The notes: generated by a model not told the origin, from the sequence alone. Positions 9,100 through 16,748 are shown, counted from the stretch's first letter. The stretch is 23,910 nt of DNA from Bacillota bacterium (GCA_021846605.1 JAJZWQ010000030.1:1-23910); one strand, 5' to 3'. Program-made: numbers and translations.

Positions 9100-9908
9100 G
9101 GCGCTTCCCCCCGACCCGCCTTCGCCCCCAAGGCGGCGGACCCTGCCGCCTCAGGCGCGGTGGCGGCCGGTGGCCCAGGCGTTGGTGAGCGGCTGCAGGC
9201 GGCGAGGTGCCGCGGCGTCCACCCGGGCCGGGGCCGTGATCGTCCCAGCCGCCTGTCCTGTCCCCCAAGGGCATCCGGAGGGGATCTGGTGGGGATGCGC
9301 TCGGGAGCGCAGGCGGTGATCGGCCCTCTGCGCCCGTGCCCATGGCGATCCCCGTGGGCGGGCCGGTGATGCCGCCGGGATGTCCCCCTCGCGGGTGGCG
9401 TCTCCCGCTGGATTCCCGGGGCGCTCTGGCCAGTGCGGGCGGCACGGGCGAAGAAGCCGCTGCCGCTGGCACCCGTGCGGGGTGAGCGCGCAACGCGATC
9501 TCTACACTGCGCACTTGGCCCGTTTCGTGTACCAGACCGAAGATGGTGGCATATCCCTGCTCGACGCAGTCCGGGCCGCGGAAGGCTGGCCGGGTGCGGG
9601 ACCGCTCCTGCGTGCGGACGTATGCGCAGGGCAGGGCAGGCCGAACGCCCAACCGGCGAGGGGGCCGGTTCCCCGGCCCCGCCCCGCGCGGGGACGGCGT
9701 GGGTCGCACGCGCCAGGGTGCGGAGCCAAGGCCGAGGCCAGGGATGTTGGGGCAGCAGATAAGTCCACTGTCCCCGAGAGCCCTGGAAAGGCCGCGCTGC
9801 TCATGCCGTGGGGAGGTTCAGGTGGTCTGCGCGAGCCAGCGCCGAGGAGTGGAGTGCCTGGAGGCAGGGACTTTGCGCGTCGGTGCCACCGCTGTGCCTG
9901 GCCCCGCG
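9100..9908. other. Gene-poor degraded zone
   Basis: Apart from the TnpB-like remnant near 9430-9650, no intact gene can be supported here. The long open frames on both strands are GC-driven and change register without conserved content. The zone separates the HAD/VOC pair from the frameshifted small gene and the exporter, and looks like an old insertion site that has eroded. Confidence 0.5.
9430..9650 (+). pseudogene. Remnant of a TnpB/OrfB-type transposase C-terminus
   Basis: In one plus frame, bases from about 9452 to 9610 read CRWHPCGVSAQRDLY, then TAHLARFVYQ, then AVRAAEGWPGAGPLLRA. From memory this resembles the C-terminal zinc-finger/RuvC end of an IS200/IS605-family OrfB subgroup, with a WHxCPCGV-QRDLYSAFLAR-like core and a WPGA-LLRA tail. 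Just before it, the KKPL segment expected between the cysteine pairs appears in another frame (AKKPLPL, about 9448-9468), so the gene is broken by small indels. No start, N-terminal domain or transposon ends are recognisable. The stretch to about 9900 on this strand may hold more debris, but I cannot align it. The identification is from pattern memory, not a search. Confidence 0.45.
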
Positions 9909-10230
9909 TCACGGGTCGCGGAAGAATGCTTCCGCGGCGTCTGGCGTCCCCGGACGAAAGTCCAGTTGCTGCCGAGGGATACCGCCAGCGAGCCCGTGCG
10001 CGACAAGCCGGTGCCCAGGCCGCGGGATCGGTGGTGACGATAAAGACCGCATCCCGGAACACAACGACCAATTCGTCGTCGCGAAAGAAATGGTTGTACC
10101 AGGTGTCGTCGGTCACCATGCCTTGCTGCAACAGGGCAATCTTCTGCCGCAGATCAGAAGCGGGGATGCGGACCAGGGCGAAGGCCCAGGAGCCGAAGTG
10201 CCGCGGCGCAAGGACACGAAACCGTTCCAT
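9909..10230 (-). pseudogene. Small conserved-looking protein gene broken by a one-base frameshift
   Basis: The minus frame from ATG 10230 encodes MERFRVLAPRHFGSWAF, then ALVRIPASDLRQKIALLQQ, then DDTWYNHFFRDDELVVVF and FIVTTDPAAWAPA: 75 residues with the composition of a real soluble protein. It then degenerates into Arg/Ser-rich sequence. Skipping one base (the A at 10005 or 10006 on plus) moves into a frame reading VAHGLAGGIPRQQ, LDFRPGTPDAAEAFFRDP and a TGA at 9911-9909. That gives a coherent 106-residue product. I recall no family name; proteins of this size with a Y-HF-RDDELIVVF core seem to occur in thermophilic Bacillota, but this is unverified. No good Shine-Dalgarno precedes the ATG. 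It is either a recent mutation or a sequencing error; the codons on both sides look intact. Confidence 0.6.
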
Positions 10231-10312
10231 GGCGGCACGGTCACGGAGGCTGTCCTCGGCTAGATTCCCAGGTAGGCGCGGCCGATAACCATCCCCCCTA
10301 CAAGCGCCACTC

Positions 10313-10328
10313 CGCTTCCCGGGAAGCG
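10313..10328. repeat. Perfect 16-bp palindrome
   Basis: CGCTTCCCGGGAAGCG is fully self-complementary and lies between the MMPL gene end and the frameshifted small gene. It could be an operator-like site or chance in GC-rich DNA; no function is assigned. Confidence 0.35.
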
Positions 10329-10383
10329 CGGCACAGGGCGGCCAGCGCGCCGCCCCAGCCCCTGCCACGGCCGGACCTCCCTG

Positions 10384-12603
10384 CTAAGTGCCCTCCCCGC
10401 CCTCCAGCCGCGGGCTGGGATGCGGGCCGTGCACGGGCGCCTCCGCCCGGGCCGGACGGGCGGAGGCCAGGCCCCAGGGCCACCAGGCGGCCCGGCCCAA
10501 CAGCGCGATCGACGTCGGCACCAGCAGGGCGCGCACGATCCAGGTATCCAGGAGGATGGCAATCCCCAGCCCGAGGGCCAGCGTGCGGATCAACTGCAGG
10601 GGAGAGAGCAGCAGCGCGCCAAAGGCGACCACCATCAGGAGGCCCGCCCCGGTGATCATCCCGCCGGTCTCGGCCAACCCGCGGCTCGCCGCCGCGACGG
10701 TCTGGCCGTTGCCGTGGGCGGTGTGCTCGCGGATGCGGTGGATCAGGATGACCTCGTAGTCCATGGACAGGCCGAAGAGGATGACGAAGATCAGGGGCGT
10801 GATGCTGGCGTCCAGAGGCATGGCCTCAAAGCCGAAGCGCCCGCCCTGCACGGCGAAGACCAGGATTCCGGCCGTCGCCAGCGCCACCAGCCCGTCGAAG
10901 GCCACCGCGAGCAGAGAGATCCCCAGCGAGCCGCTGGCGGCGAACAGCACGACCAGGGCCACCCCCGCCACCAGCACCACCATCTCGGGCAGCGTCCGGG
11001 CCACCAGGGTGTTGAAGGAGTGGAGCAGCGCCACCGAGCCGCCCACGGCGCCGCGCCAGCCGCTGGGCAGCCCGGCAAGGACCTGGTCCAGGTGCCCCAG
11101 GAGCGCGGTGGTCTGGGGGCTGTCCGGACCGTAACGGGAGATGACCGAGAGGACGACCATGTTGGGCGCGGCGGTGGCCGCCCCCAGCGCGGCCGGCGGG
11201 CCGCCCGGGGCCGAAAACGCCGCGGCCAGGGCGGTCGCGGACAGACCGGCACCCGTGGGCGAGGCGACCGAGCGCACGGCCGCCAGTCCCGCGATCCGGG
11301 AGGTCACCGTGGCGACCTCCCGCCAGGTCGCCGCGCTGGAGAGCGGGCTGGCCGAGCGCAGCACGACGGGCAGAGGGGCGATCGAGCCGGCGCCGTAATC
11401 ATGCTGCTGCTGCTCGACCGTCAGCCGGGCCACGTCCGTGGGGGCCAGCATCTTGGCCGCGTTGGCCGGGGTGGCGACGCTCAGACCCTTGCTGGAGAGC
11501 GCCGGGACGGCCAGCAGCGCGAGCCCCAGCAGGAGGATCGCCAGCGGCCGGCGCGTCACCGCCGACGCCACGCCGGGCCAGAAGCGGCCCAGCCAACCAG
11601 GGCGCGCCAGGCGCCCCCACTCGGTGTTGCCGCCCATCAGGGCCAGGAGCGCCGGCAGCAGCGTGAGCGTCGCGACGAGCACCGCCAGCACGGTGACGCA
11701 CCCGCCCACCGCCAGCCCACTCCAGTAGGAAGTGTGGGGGAGGAGCAGGGATAGCATGGAGGCACCCACGGCCAGGGCGGAGAAGATCACCGAGACGCCA
11801 GAGGTCCGCATCGCCTCGGACAGCGCCGCGCCCACCTGCGCGCGGCGATCGGCTCGCGGGTCCGCGTCCGCCTCGGCGCGGCGCAGCGCGGCGCGGAAGC
11901 GCGAGCTCAGGAACAGCGAGTAGTCGACCCCGACGCCCAGGGCCAGGAAGCTGACAATGTTCGTCAGATAGACCGAGAGTTGCATGTAGGGCTCCAGGAG
12001 GTCCACGGCGGCCAGCGCCAGCACCACACCGACCACGGCCACCACCAGCGGCAGAAGGGCCGCCGCCACCGAGTCGAAGACCAAAAAGAGCAGGAGAGCC
12101 AACAGGGGCAGGGCGACCCGCGCGGACACCTTCAACGTACTCATCGCCGAGGAGAGCACCCCGGAGGCCGCGGAGTTCATGCTCACCTCGCGCATGGTCA
12201 CCCCGGCGCGGCCCGCCAAGTCGCTGCGCAACGCCGAAACCGCCGCGGCCGCGGTCGGGCCGGACAGGGCGTCGACCACCACGTCGGTGGGATGGCCGGC
12301 CAGGGCGGTCACGTCGGCGGTGGCCGGCGTCGCCCCGTGCGCCGCGGTGGCCGCCGCCTTCGCCCATACCGTGCGGACCTGCGCTGGCGTCAGTCCCTCG
12401 ACGAGCGTGCTCAGCCCGCCACCGGAACCGCCCGTCCGCTGCAGCTTGGCCAACTGCTTGTCCGCCCAGGCCGCCTGGCTCTGGGGATTGTCCAATCCGC
12501 TGCCCACCAGGTCATGCCCCACGTGCAGCGCCCGGGGCACCGCGAGCACCAGGATCACGACCCACAGAGCCAGCAGCGGGAAGCGCAGCCGGTGCCACAC
12601 CAT
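10384..12603 (-). CDS. MMPL/RND-family membrane transporter
   Basis: A 739-residue inner-membrane transporter of the MMPL branch of the RND superfamily, which exports lipids, siderophores or drugs using the proton gradient. There is a first membrane helix (about 6-23), a large external loop (about 25-160), a block of five helices, a second loop (about 420-560) and a final block of five helices. Both halves carry the proton-relay signature: GVGVDYSLFL with Asp227 and GLSMDYEVILIHR with Asp615. The open frame extends far upstream to 13002 over the beta-lactamase-like gene, but ATG 12603, with GGAGGGG about 10 bases before it, gives the natural start at the first helix. It is transcribed in line with the Nudix/beta-lactamase pair, 118 bases behind it. 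The substrate cannot be read; a role in resistance is only guilt by neighbourhood. Confidence 0.92.
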   Translation of the reverse strand: MVWHRLRFPLLALWVVILVLAVPRALHVGHDLVGSGLDNPQSQAAWADKQLAKLQRTGGSGGGLSTLVEGLTPAQVRTVWAKAAATAAHGATPATADVTALAGHPTDVVVDALSGPTAAAAVSALRSDLAGRAGVTMREVSMNSAASGVLSSAMSTLKVSARVALPLLALLLFLVFDSVAAALLPLVVAVVGVVLALAAVDLLEPYMQLSVYLTNIVSFLALGVGVDYSLFLSSRFRAALRRAEADADPRADRRAQVGAALSEAMRTSGVSVIFSALAVGASMLSLLLPHTSYWSGLAVGGCVTVLAVLVATLTLLPALLALMGGNTEWGRLARPGWLGRFWPGVASAVTRRPLAILLLGLALLAVPALSSKGLSVATPANAAKMLAPTDVARLTVEQQQHDYGAGSIAPLPVVLRSASPLSSAATWREVATVTSRIAGLAAVRSVASPTGAGLSATALAAAFSAPGGPPAALGAATAAPNMVVLSVISRYGPDSPQTTALLGHLDQVLAGLPSGWRGAVGGSVALLHSFNTLVARTLPEMVVLVAGVALVVLFAASGSLGISLLAVAFDGLVALATAGILVFAVQGGRFGFEAMPLDASITPLIFVILFGLSMDYEVILIHRIREHTAHGNGQTVAAASRGLAETGGMITGAGLLMVVAFGALLLSPLQLIRTLALGLGIAILLDTWIVRALLVPTSIALLGRAAWWPWGLASARPARAEAPVHGPHPSPRLEGGEGT

Positions 12604-12627
12604 GGTGTGCGGACCCCTCCATTCCCC

Positions 12628-12659
12628 ATGCCCGATCATACCGGAAGGATGTCGGGCAT
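12628..12659 (-). promoter_or_regulatory. Inverted repeat beside a -10-like box upstream of the MMPL gene
   Basis: A perfect 8-bp inverted repeat (ATGCCCGA at 12628-12635, TCGGGCAT at 12652-12659, 16 bases between) lies 25 bases before the transporter start. On the minus strand TATGAT (12640-12635) sits in the gap and touches the proximal arm. No good -35 hexamer is found at 16-18 bases, so an activator-dependent or regulated promoter is possible. The alternative is a terminator-like hairpin for the gene upstream. Confidence 0.4.
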
Positions 12660-12721
12660 CCCCACCGGTCAGTCGCACGCTTGGACGACAACCAGCAGCA
12701 GGCGGCGCCGCCCAGGCGCGC

Positions 12722-13597
12722 CTAAGCGCGGTCGGCGGCCGGTGCCTGGGCTCCCCACCGGTCCCAGAGGACGCGGCTGATGCGGGGCAGGACGAGGAGC
12801 GCCTCGTTGTCCTCATGGAAGCGCGGGTCGGCGCAATCCTTGCTCCACAGGCCCAGGACGTAGTCCCCGCCCGGACCGTAGACCAGGCCGCAGTCGACCC
12901 GGCAGCCCGCCCAGGAGCCCGATTTGCTGGCGATGCGCAACGGCGGTTCCAGCCCCCGGACGTGGGGCGGGGCCCAAAGGTCATAGGGCAGGTAGCGCGC
13001 AATCGCCAGATTGGATTGCTGGCGCAGGAGGATGGCGCGCATCTGGCCGTCTGCCTCCGGGGTCAGGCAGGCGCCCGCGTGGAGCCGGGCATAGAACTCT
13101 CCCAACTCGCGCGGGGTCGACACGCCGAACCCGTCCGCATTGACCCCGGACTCGAAGTCCAGCCGGGCCAAAAGGCGCGTGCGCGCCATCCCCTGCCGCT
13201 CCGCCTCGGCGTTGACCGCGGGGACCCCGCCCACCCGGTCGATCACCATGTTGGTGGCGATGTTGTCGGAAAAGGCGATCATCAGGACCAGAACGTCCCG
13301 CAGGCGGAGGGTGAGGCCGCCGGAGAGTTCGCGCAGGATCCCGGACCCCAGGACAAAGTGCTCCGCCCGGCACGCGACGTCCGCGTCCAGGTCGTCGCGC
13401 CCCTCCAGCACCCGGCGCATCGCCGCGACCATGATCAGCGGCTTGATGGCGCTCGCGGTCTCAAAGGGCTCGTCGGCGGCGACGGCCACCGCCTCGCCGT
13501 TGGGCAGGCGCCGCGCATACACCCCGACCCGTCCGGAGAAGCCTGCGGCCGCCGCCTCGATCGCGGCCTGGAGATCCCCCGGATCCGCCACGTTCAC
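12722..13597 (-). CDS. Class A beta-lactamase-fold serine hydrolase, no signal peptide
   Basis: A 291-residue protein of the beta-lactamase/D,D-peptidase fold. It has the three active-site motifs: Ser49-x-x-Lys52 in ASAIKP, Ser110-Asp-Asn in FSDNIATN and Lys225-Ser-Gly in ASKSGSW. The canonical omega-loop ExxLN of true class A enzymes is not visible; the region before STPRELGEF reads [13 protein letters not shown]. No signal peptide or membrane anchor precedes residue 20, so the product appears cytoplasmic, unlike secreted beta-lactamases. The start is GTG at 13597, overlapping the Nudix stop by four bases (GTGA); the frame upstream of it is a shadow of the Nudix gene. Substrate is unknown: a hydrolase or esterase-like role is as likely as antibiotic resistance. 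Confidence 0.85.
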   Translation of the reverse strand: MNVADPGDLQAAIEAAAAGFSGRVGVYARRLPNGEAVAVAADEPFETASAIKPLIMVAAMRRVLEGRDDLDADVACRAEHFVLGSGILRELSGGLTLRLRDVLVLMIAFSDNIATNMVIDRVGGVPAVNAEAERQGMARTRLLARLDFESGVNADGFGVSTPRELGEFYARLHAGACLTPEADGQMRAILLRQQSNLAIARYLPYDLWAPPHVRGLEPPLRIASKSGSWAGCRVDCGLVYGPGGDYVLGLWSKDCADPRFHEDNEALLVLPRISRVLWDRWGAQAPAADRA

Positions 13598-14109
13598 CCC
13601 GCGCGCCAGATTTCCATTGCCTGACGGTGCATGGGCAGGCAGAGCGGGGGGGCACCCGCCGGATCGAACCAGGCCGCCTCCAGGACATCCGGGCCGGCCT
13701 CCAGCGTGCCGCCGACCGGGCGTGCCGTCAAAAAGGCCACGAACTCCCCCAGGGTGGCCAGTTGCCGCTCCGGGCGCACCTCCAACCCCGTCTCCTCGCG
13801 GACCTCCCGGCTGGCCGTCGCCTCCGGGGATTCGCCGGGTTCGGCCAGTCCCCCGGGGAGGCACCAGCCCCCCGCGTACGGCGGGAAGCGCCGCTGCACC
13901 AGCAGCACCCGGCCGGCGGCGTCGACCACCACGGCGGCCGCCGCGGGCCGCGGCTGCGCCCAATACACGAAGCCACAGGCCGGGCAGGCGCGGCGCGGAG
14001 CGCCGTCCAGCACCCGCGCCACCAGGTCCCCGCCGCACAGCGGGCAGTGCATCCAGTGTTCGGGCTCCGGCATGCGCCAGAGAACGGGGGCGTCTTCAGC
14101 CAAATCCAA
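13594..14109 (-). CDS. Nudix hydrolase with N-terminal zinc ribbon
   Basis: Hydrolyses nucleoside diphosphates linked to another group; 171 residues. A zinc ribbon opens the protein (CPLC at 22-25 and CPAC at 42-45, as in the NudC/NadM-like YjaD group). The Nudix box from Gly87 to Leu109 fits GX5EX7REUXEEXGU exactly (GLAEPGE, then REVREETGL). The length is that of a stand-alone ADP-ribose/NADH-type pyrophosphatase without the extra NudC N-domain, so the substrate is open. The start is TTG at 14109, chosen because GGGGAGG lies seven bases upstream. It is first in a probable two-gene operon with the beta-lactamase-fold gene, driven by the promoter at 14200-14228. Confidence 0.92.
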   Translation of the reverse strand: MDLAEDAPVLWRMPEPEHWMHCPLCGGDLVARVLDGAPRRACPACGFVYWAQPRPAAAAVVVDAAGRVLLVQRRFPPYAGGWCLPGGLAEPGESPEATASREVREETGLEVRPERQLATLGEFVAFLTARPVGGTLEAGPDVLEAAWFDPAGAPPLCLPMHRQAMEIWRAG

Positions 14110-14142
14110 GGGGGGTCCTCCCCGCGGGCTGTTGTGGCGGCC

Positions 14143-14159
14143 GGCGCGCGGCGCGCGCC
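14143..14159 (-). other. Hairpin in the Nudix leader
   Basis: GGCGCGC (14143-14149) and GCGCGCC (14153-14159) form a seven-pair stem with a three-base loop in the inferred 5' untranslated region, about 35 bases before the TTG start. It could slow initiation or stabilise the mRNA; pure GC composition makes chance plausible. Confidence 0.3.
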
Positions 14160-14199
14160 GAGGGTGCGGGCGCGATGGGGCCGCGCCTCCCCCCCGGCG

Positions 14200-14228
14200 A
14201 TTGTATCGGCGTCGCCCGGGGCTGCCAA
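14200..14228 (-). promoter_or_regulatory. Sigma-A promoter for the Nudix/beta-lactamase-fold pair
   Basis: On the minus strand TTGGCA (14228-14223), a 17-base spacer, then TACAAT (14205-14200). Both hexamers match the housekeeping consensus at five of six positions. Transcription should start near 14193, leaving a leader of about 84 bases. Confidence 0.7.
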
Positions 14229-14259
14229 CTGGCGCGGGGGCATCCGCCTCATCACCTCA

Positions 14260-14286
14260 TCAGAGGAATCAGAGGAATCAGAGGAG
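14260..14286. repeat. Three 9-bp tandem repeats over the argF stop codon
   Basis: TCAGAGGAA occurs twice in tandem (14260-14268, 14269-14277), followed by TCAGAGGAG (14278-14286). The third unit contains the argF stop codon (TGA on minus). On the minus strand the array reads as repeated CCTCTGATT just past the last codons, so slippage here would shift the 3' end only. Confidence 0.75.
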
Positions 14287-15222
14287 GGCGGCGAGGATCG
14301 CCTTGGCGGCGGGCAGGCGGTTCCCCGCCTGGGTGAAGACGACCGAGGCCGGCCCGTCCATCACGGCGTCGGTGACCTCCTCGCCGCGGTGCGCCGGCAG
14401 GTCGTGCAGGAAAACGGCGTGCGGCGCGGCCAGGGCCATCAGCGCGGCGTCGACGCGGTAGGGCTCCAGGGCCGTGCGCCGGGCGTCGGCGCCCGCCTCG
14501 AAGCCCATGCTCACCCAGGTGTCTGTATACACGGCGTCGGCGCCGGCCACGGCCTGGCGGGGGTCGGTACCGACCAGCACGGCCCCGCCGGTCGCCGCGG
14601 CGTCGCGCCGCGCCGCCTCCAGCACTCGCGGGTCGGGTCCGTAGCCTTCCGGGGAGGCGATGCGCAGTTCAAACCCCGTCTTCGCCGCCGCAAAGCACAG
14701 CGAGTGGCACACGTTGCTGCCGTCCCCCACGTAGGCCACGCGCAACCCGTCCAGTCGTCCGAAGCTCTCCAGCAGAGTCAACATGTCCGCCAGGGCCTGC
14801 GACGGGTGGAGCAGGTCGGTCAGGCCGTTGATCACCGGGATCGTCGCCGCGGCGGCCAGGGCCTCCACGTCGGGGTGGCCGAAGGCGCGGATGACCACCG
14901 CGTCGACCAGTTGGCTCAGGACCCGGCCGGTGTCACCCACGGTCTCCCCGCGCGCCAGTTGCATCTCGCCACCCTGCAGGCAGACGGGGTGCCCACCCAG
15001 GGCCGCCACCGCGACCTCGAAGGCGACGCGGGTGCGGGTGGAGGGCTTGAGGAAGAGCAGGGCGACGCTGCGGCCCGCCAAGGGGCGCCGAGCTCCCCCG
15101 CCCCGCTTCCAGTCCAGCGCGTCCCGCACCAGCGCCTGCACCTCGGCGGGGGTGAAGTCGTGGAGCGTCAGCAGATCGCGCCCGCGCAGGCGCCCATCCA
15201 CGCGCAGTTTCTCTTCGGCCAT
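14278..15222 (-). CDS. argF: Ornithine carbamoyltransferase
   Basis: Makes citrulline from ornithine and carbamoyl phosphate in arginine biosynthesis; 314 residues. Carbamoyl phosphate-binding motifs STRTR (61-65) and HPSQALAD (139-146) are intact, as is the ornithine-binding DTWVSMG (234-240). The catalytic loop reads HDLPAHRG (273-280) where the usual form is HCLPAHRG, so the conserved cysteine is Asp274. The frame is open to an ATG at 15273, but that codon overlaps the promoter -10 box and lies upstream of the predicted transcript start. ATG 15222, or GTG 15225 just before it, is therefore the real start, with GAGGGG about 10 bases upstream. No other arginine genes are in the window. Confidence 0.93.
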   Translation of the reverse strand: MAEEKLRVDGRLRGRDLLTLHDFTPAEVQALVRDALDWKRGGGARRPLAGRSVALLFLKPSTRTRVAFEVAVAALGGHPVCLQGGEMQLARGETVGDTGRVLSQLVDAVVIRAFGHPDVEALAAAATIPVINGLTDLLHPSQALADMLTLLESFGRLDGLRVAYVGDGSNVCHSLCFAAAKTGFELRIASPEGYGPDPRVLEAARRDAAATGGAVLVGTDPRQAVAGADAVYTDTWVSMGFEAGADARRTALEPYRVDAALMALAAPHAVFLHDLPAHRGEEVTDAVMDGPASVVFTQAGNRLPAAKAILAALL

Positions 15223-15248
15223 CACGCCGGCTGCCCCCTCACCGCCAC

Positions 15249-15276
15249 TTGGCGGCGCGCACAAAGCGTGCATAAT
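15249..15276 (+). promoter_or_regulatory. Probable accC promoter, face to face with the argF promoter
   Basis: On plus, TTGGCG (15249-15254), a 16-base spacer and CATAAT (15271-15276). The -10 shares bases 15275-15276 with the argF -10, so polymerase could occupy only one promoter at a time. Start expected near 15283, giving a leader of about 90 bases. Confidence 0.55.
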
Positions 15277-15302
15277 TATACCGAGACGTCGGGAAGTGTC
15301 AA
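15275..15302 (-). promoter_or_regulatory. Consensus sigma-A promoter of argF
   Basis: On the minus strand a perfect TTGACA (15302-15297), a 16-base spacer, then a perfect TATAAT (15280-15275). Transcription should start near 15268, which rules out the upstream ATG at 15273 as the argF start and gives a leader of about 45 bases. Its -10 overlaps the -10 of the opposing accC promoter. Confidence 0.85.
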
Positions 15303-15371
15303 TTTGGGCCTGTCCGGCTGTGCAGGACCCTCCCGGCGGAACCCGAACGACTGGGGACAGCCCCCCGGGCG

Positions 15372-16748
15372 GTGAGGAGGCCGGAGTCGCTGTACCACAA
15401 GATTCTCGTCGCCAACCGTGGGGAAATCGCCGTGCGGGTGATCCGTGCGTGTCGGGAACTGGGTGTGGAAACGGTTGCCGTCTACTCGGAGGCGGACCGG
15501 GACGCGCTGCACGTGCGCATGGCCGACCAGGCCGAATGCATCGGGCCGGCGCGGGCGGTCGAGAGCTACCTGAACGTCGCGGCCATCCTGGGCACGGCCA
15601 CGCGCACGCACGTGGACGCGATTCATCCCGGGTACGGCTTCCTCTCGGAAAACTCCCACTTCGCCGCGGTCTGCAAGACCTGGGGGCTGGACTTCATCGG
15701 ACCCGAGCCCGAAACCATCGAGCGCATGGGGAGCAAGACGGCGGCCCGCCAGCGCATGCAGCAGGTCGGGGTGCCGGTGATCCCCGGCACGCCGGGGGCC
15801 TGCGGCGAGGACGAGGCGCTGGCCGCGGCGGACCAGATCGGCTATCCGGTGCTCATCAAGGCGGCGTCGGGGGGCGGGGGGAAGGGCATCCGCGTGGCGC
15901 GCTCGGCCGCCGAGGTGCGCGAGGCATTCGCCGCCGCCCGGCGCGAGGCGGCGCTCTCCTTCGCCAATGCCGACCTGTACGTGGAGCGCTACCTTCATAA
16001 CCCGCGGCACATCGAATTTCAGGTGCTGGCCGACCGCCACGGGAAGACCCTCCACCTCTTCGAGCGGGATTCCTCCCTCCAGCGGCGGCGGCAGAAGGTG
16101 CTGGAGGAGGCCTTCTCCCCCGCCATGACACCAGAACTGCGGGCGGAGATGGCGCGCGCGGCCGTGGCCGCGGCGCGCGCCGTGCACTACGTGGGCGCCG
16201 GGACCGTGGAGTTCCTGGTGGACGGCGAGGGCCACTTCTACTTCATCGAGATGAACACCCGCATCCAGGTGGAGCATCCCACCACGGAAATGATCACCGG
16301 CGTGGACCTGGTCAAGGAACAGATCCGGGTGGCGGCGGGCGAGCACCTGGGGATGGCCCAGTCGGACATCGTGGCCACGGGCAGCGCCATCGAATGCCGG
16401 ATCAACGCCGAGGATCCGGACCAGCGCTTCATCCCGTCGCCGGGCACCATCACGCGCTGGCAGCCGCCGGGCGGGCCCTGGGTGCGGGTGGACGACAGCG
16501 TGTACCCCGGATACACCGTCCCGACCTTCTACGACTCTCTGCTGTGCAAGGTGATCACCTGGGGCCGCGACCGGGCCGAGGCCATCGCCCGCATGGAGCG
16601 CGCCCTGCGCGAATTCGAGGTGGAGGGGATCCCCACCACGGTGCCGATGCACCGGCGCATCCTTGCCGACCCCGCCTTCCGCGCCGGCGCCTACCACACC
16701 ACCTGGCTGGAGCAGCAGTTCCTCGGCGGCGAGGCCGCTGTGCGCTGA
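15372..16748 (+). CDS. accC: Biotin carboxylase subunit of acetyl-CoA (or acyl-CoA) carboxylase
   Basis: Carboxylates the biotin on a carrier protein using ATP and bicarbonate; 458 residues, the normal length for a stand-alone AccC. The N-domain starts KILVANRGEIAVRVIRAC. The ATP-grasp part has the glycine loop AASGGGGKGIRVA, PRHIEFQVLAD and the signature FIEMNTRIQVEHP. Variations are notable: the usual ERDCS-QRRHQK-EEAP reads ERDSSLQRRRQKVLEEAF (231-248). The positions of E. coli Cys230 and His236 are thus Ser234 and Arg240. The GTG at 15372 gives the frame a start but has weak ribosome binding. A GAGGAGG at 15373-15380 would better serve the CTG at codon 7, so the start is unsettled. No biotin carrier (accB) or carboxyltransferase gene is adjacent; an SDR gene follows. 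Confidence 0.92.
   Translation: MRRPESLYHKILVANRGEIAVRVIRACRELGVETVAVYSEADRDALHVRMADQAECIGPARAVESYLNVAAILGTATRTHVDAIHPGYGFLSENSHFAAVCKTWGLDFIGPEPETIERMGSKTAARQRMQQVGVPVIPGTPGACGEDEALAAADQIGYPVLIKAASGGGGKGIRVARSAAEVREAFAAARREAALSFANADLYVERYLHNPRHIEFQVLADRHGKTLHLFERDSSLQRRRQKVLEEAFSPAMTPELRAEMARAAVAAARAVHYVGAGTVEFLVDGEGHFYFIEMNTRIQVEHPTTEMITGVDLVKEQIRVAAGEHLGMAQSDIVATGSAIECRINAEDPDQRFIPSPGTITRWQPPGGPWVRVDDSVYPGYTVPTFYDSLLCKVITWGRDRAEAIARMERALREFEVEGIPTTVPMHRRILADPAFRAGAYHTTWLEQQFLGGEAAVR

Noticed and set aside
7727..9709. Minus-strand open frame of 660 codons over the HAD and VOC genes
   Set aside because: Runs through two well-supported genes in another register and has no conserved motif; an effect of high GC.
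9985..10020. Programmed frameshift in the small minus-strand gene
   Set aside because: No slippery heptamer, no zero-frame stop or rare codon at the shift, and no stimulatory structure; mutation or sequencing error is simpler.
10260..10383. Minus frame with a hydrophobic end (GVALVGGMVIGRAYLGI)
   Set aside because: Too short, no start or ribosome-binding site, and it overlaps the end of the MMPL gene in another register.
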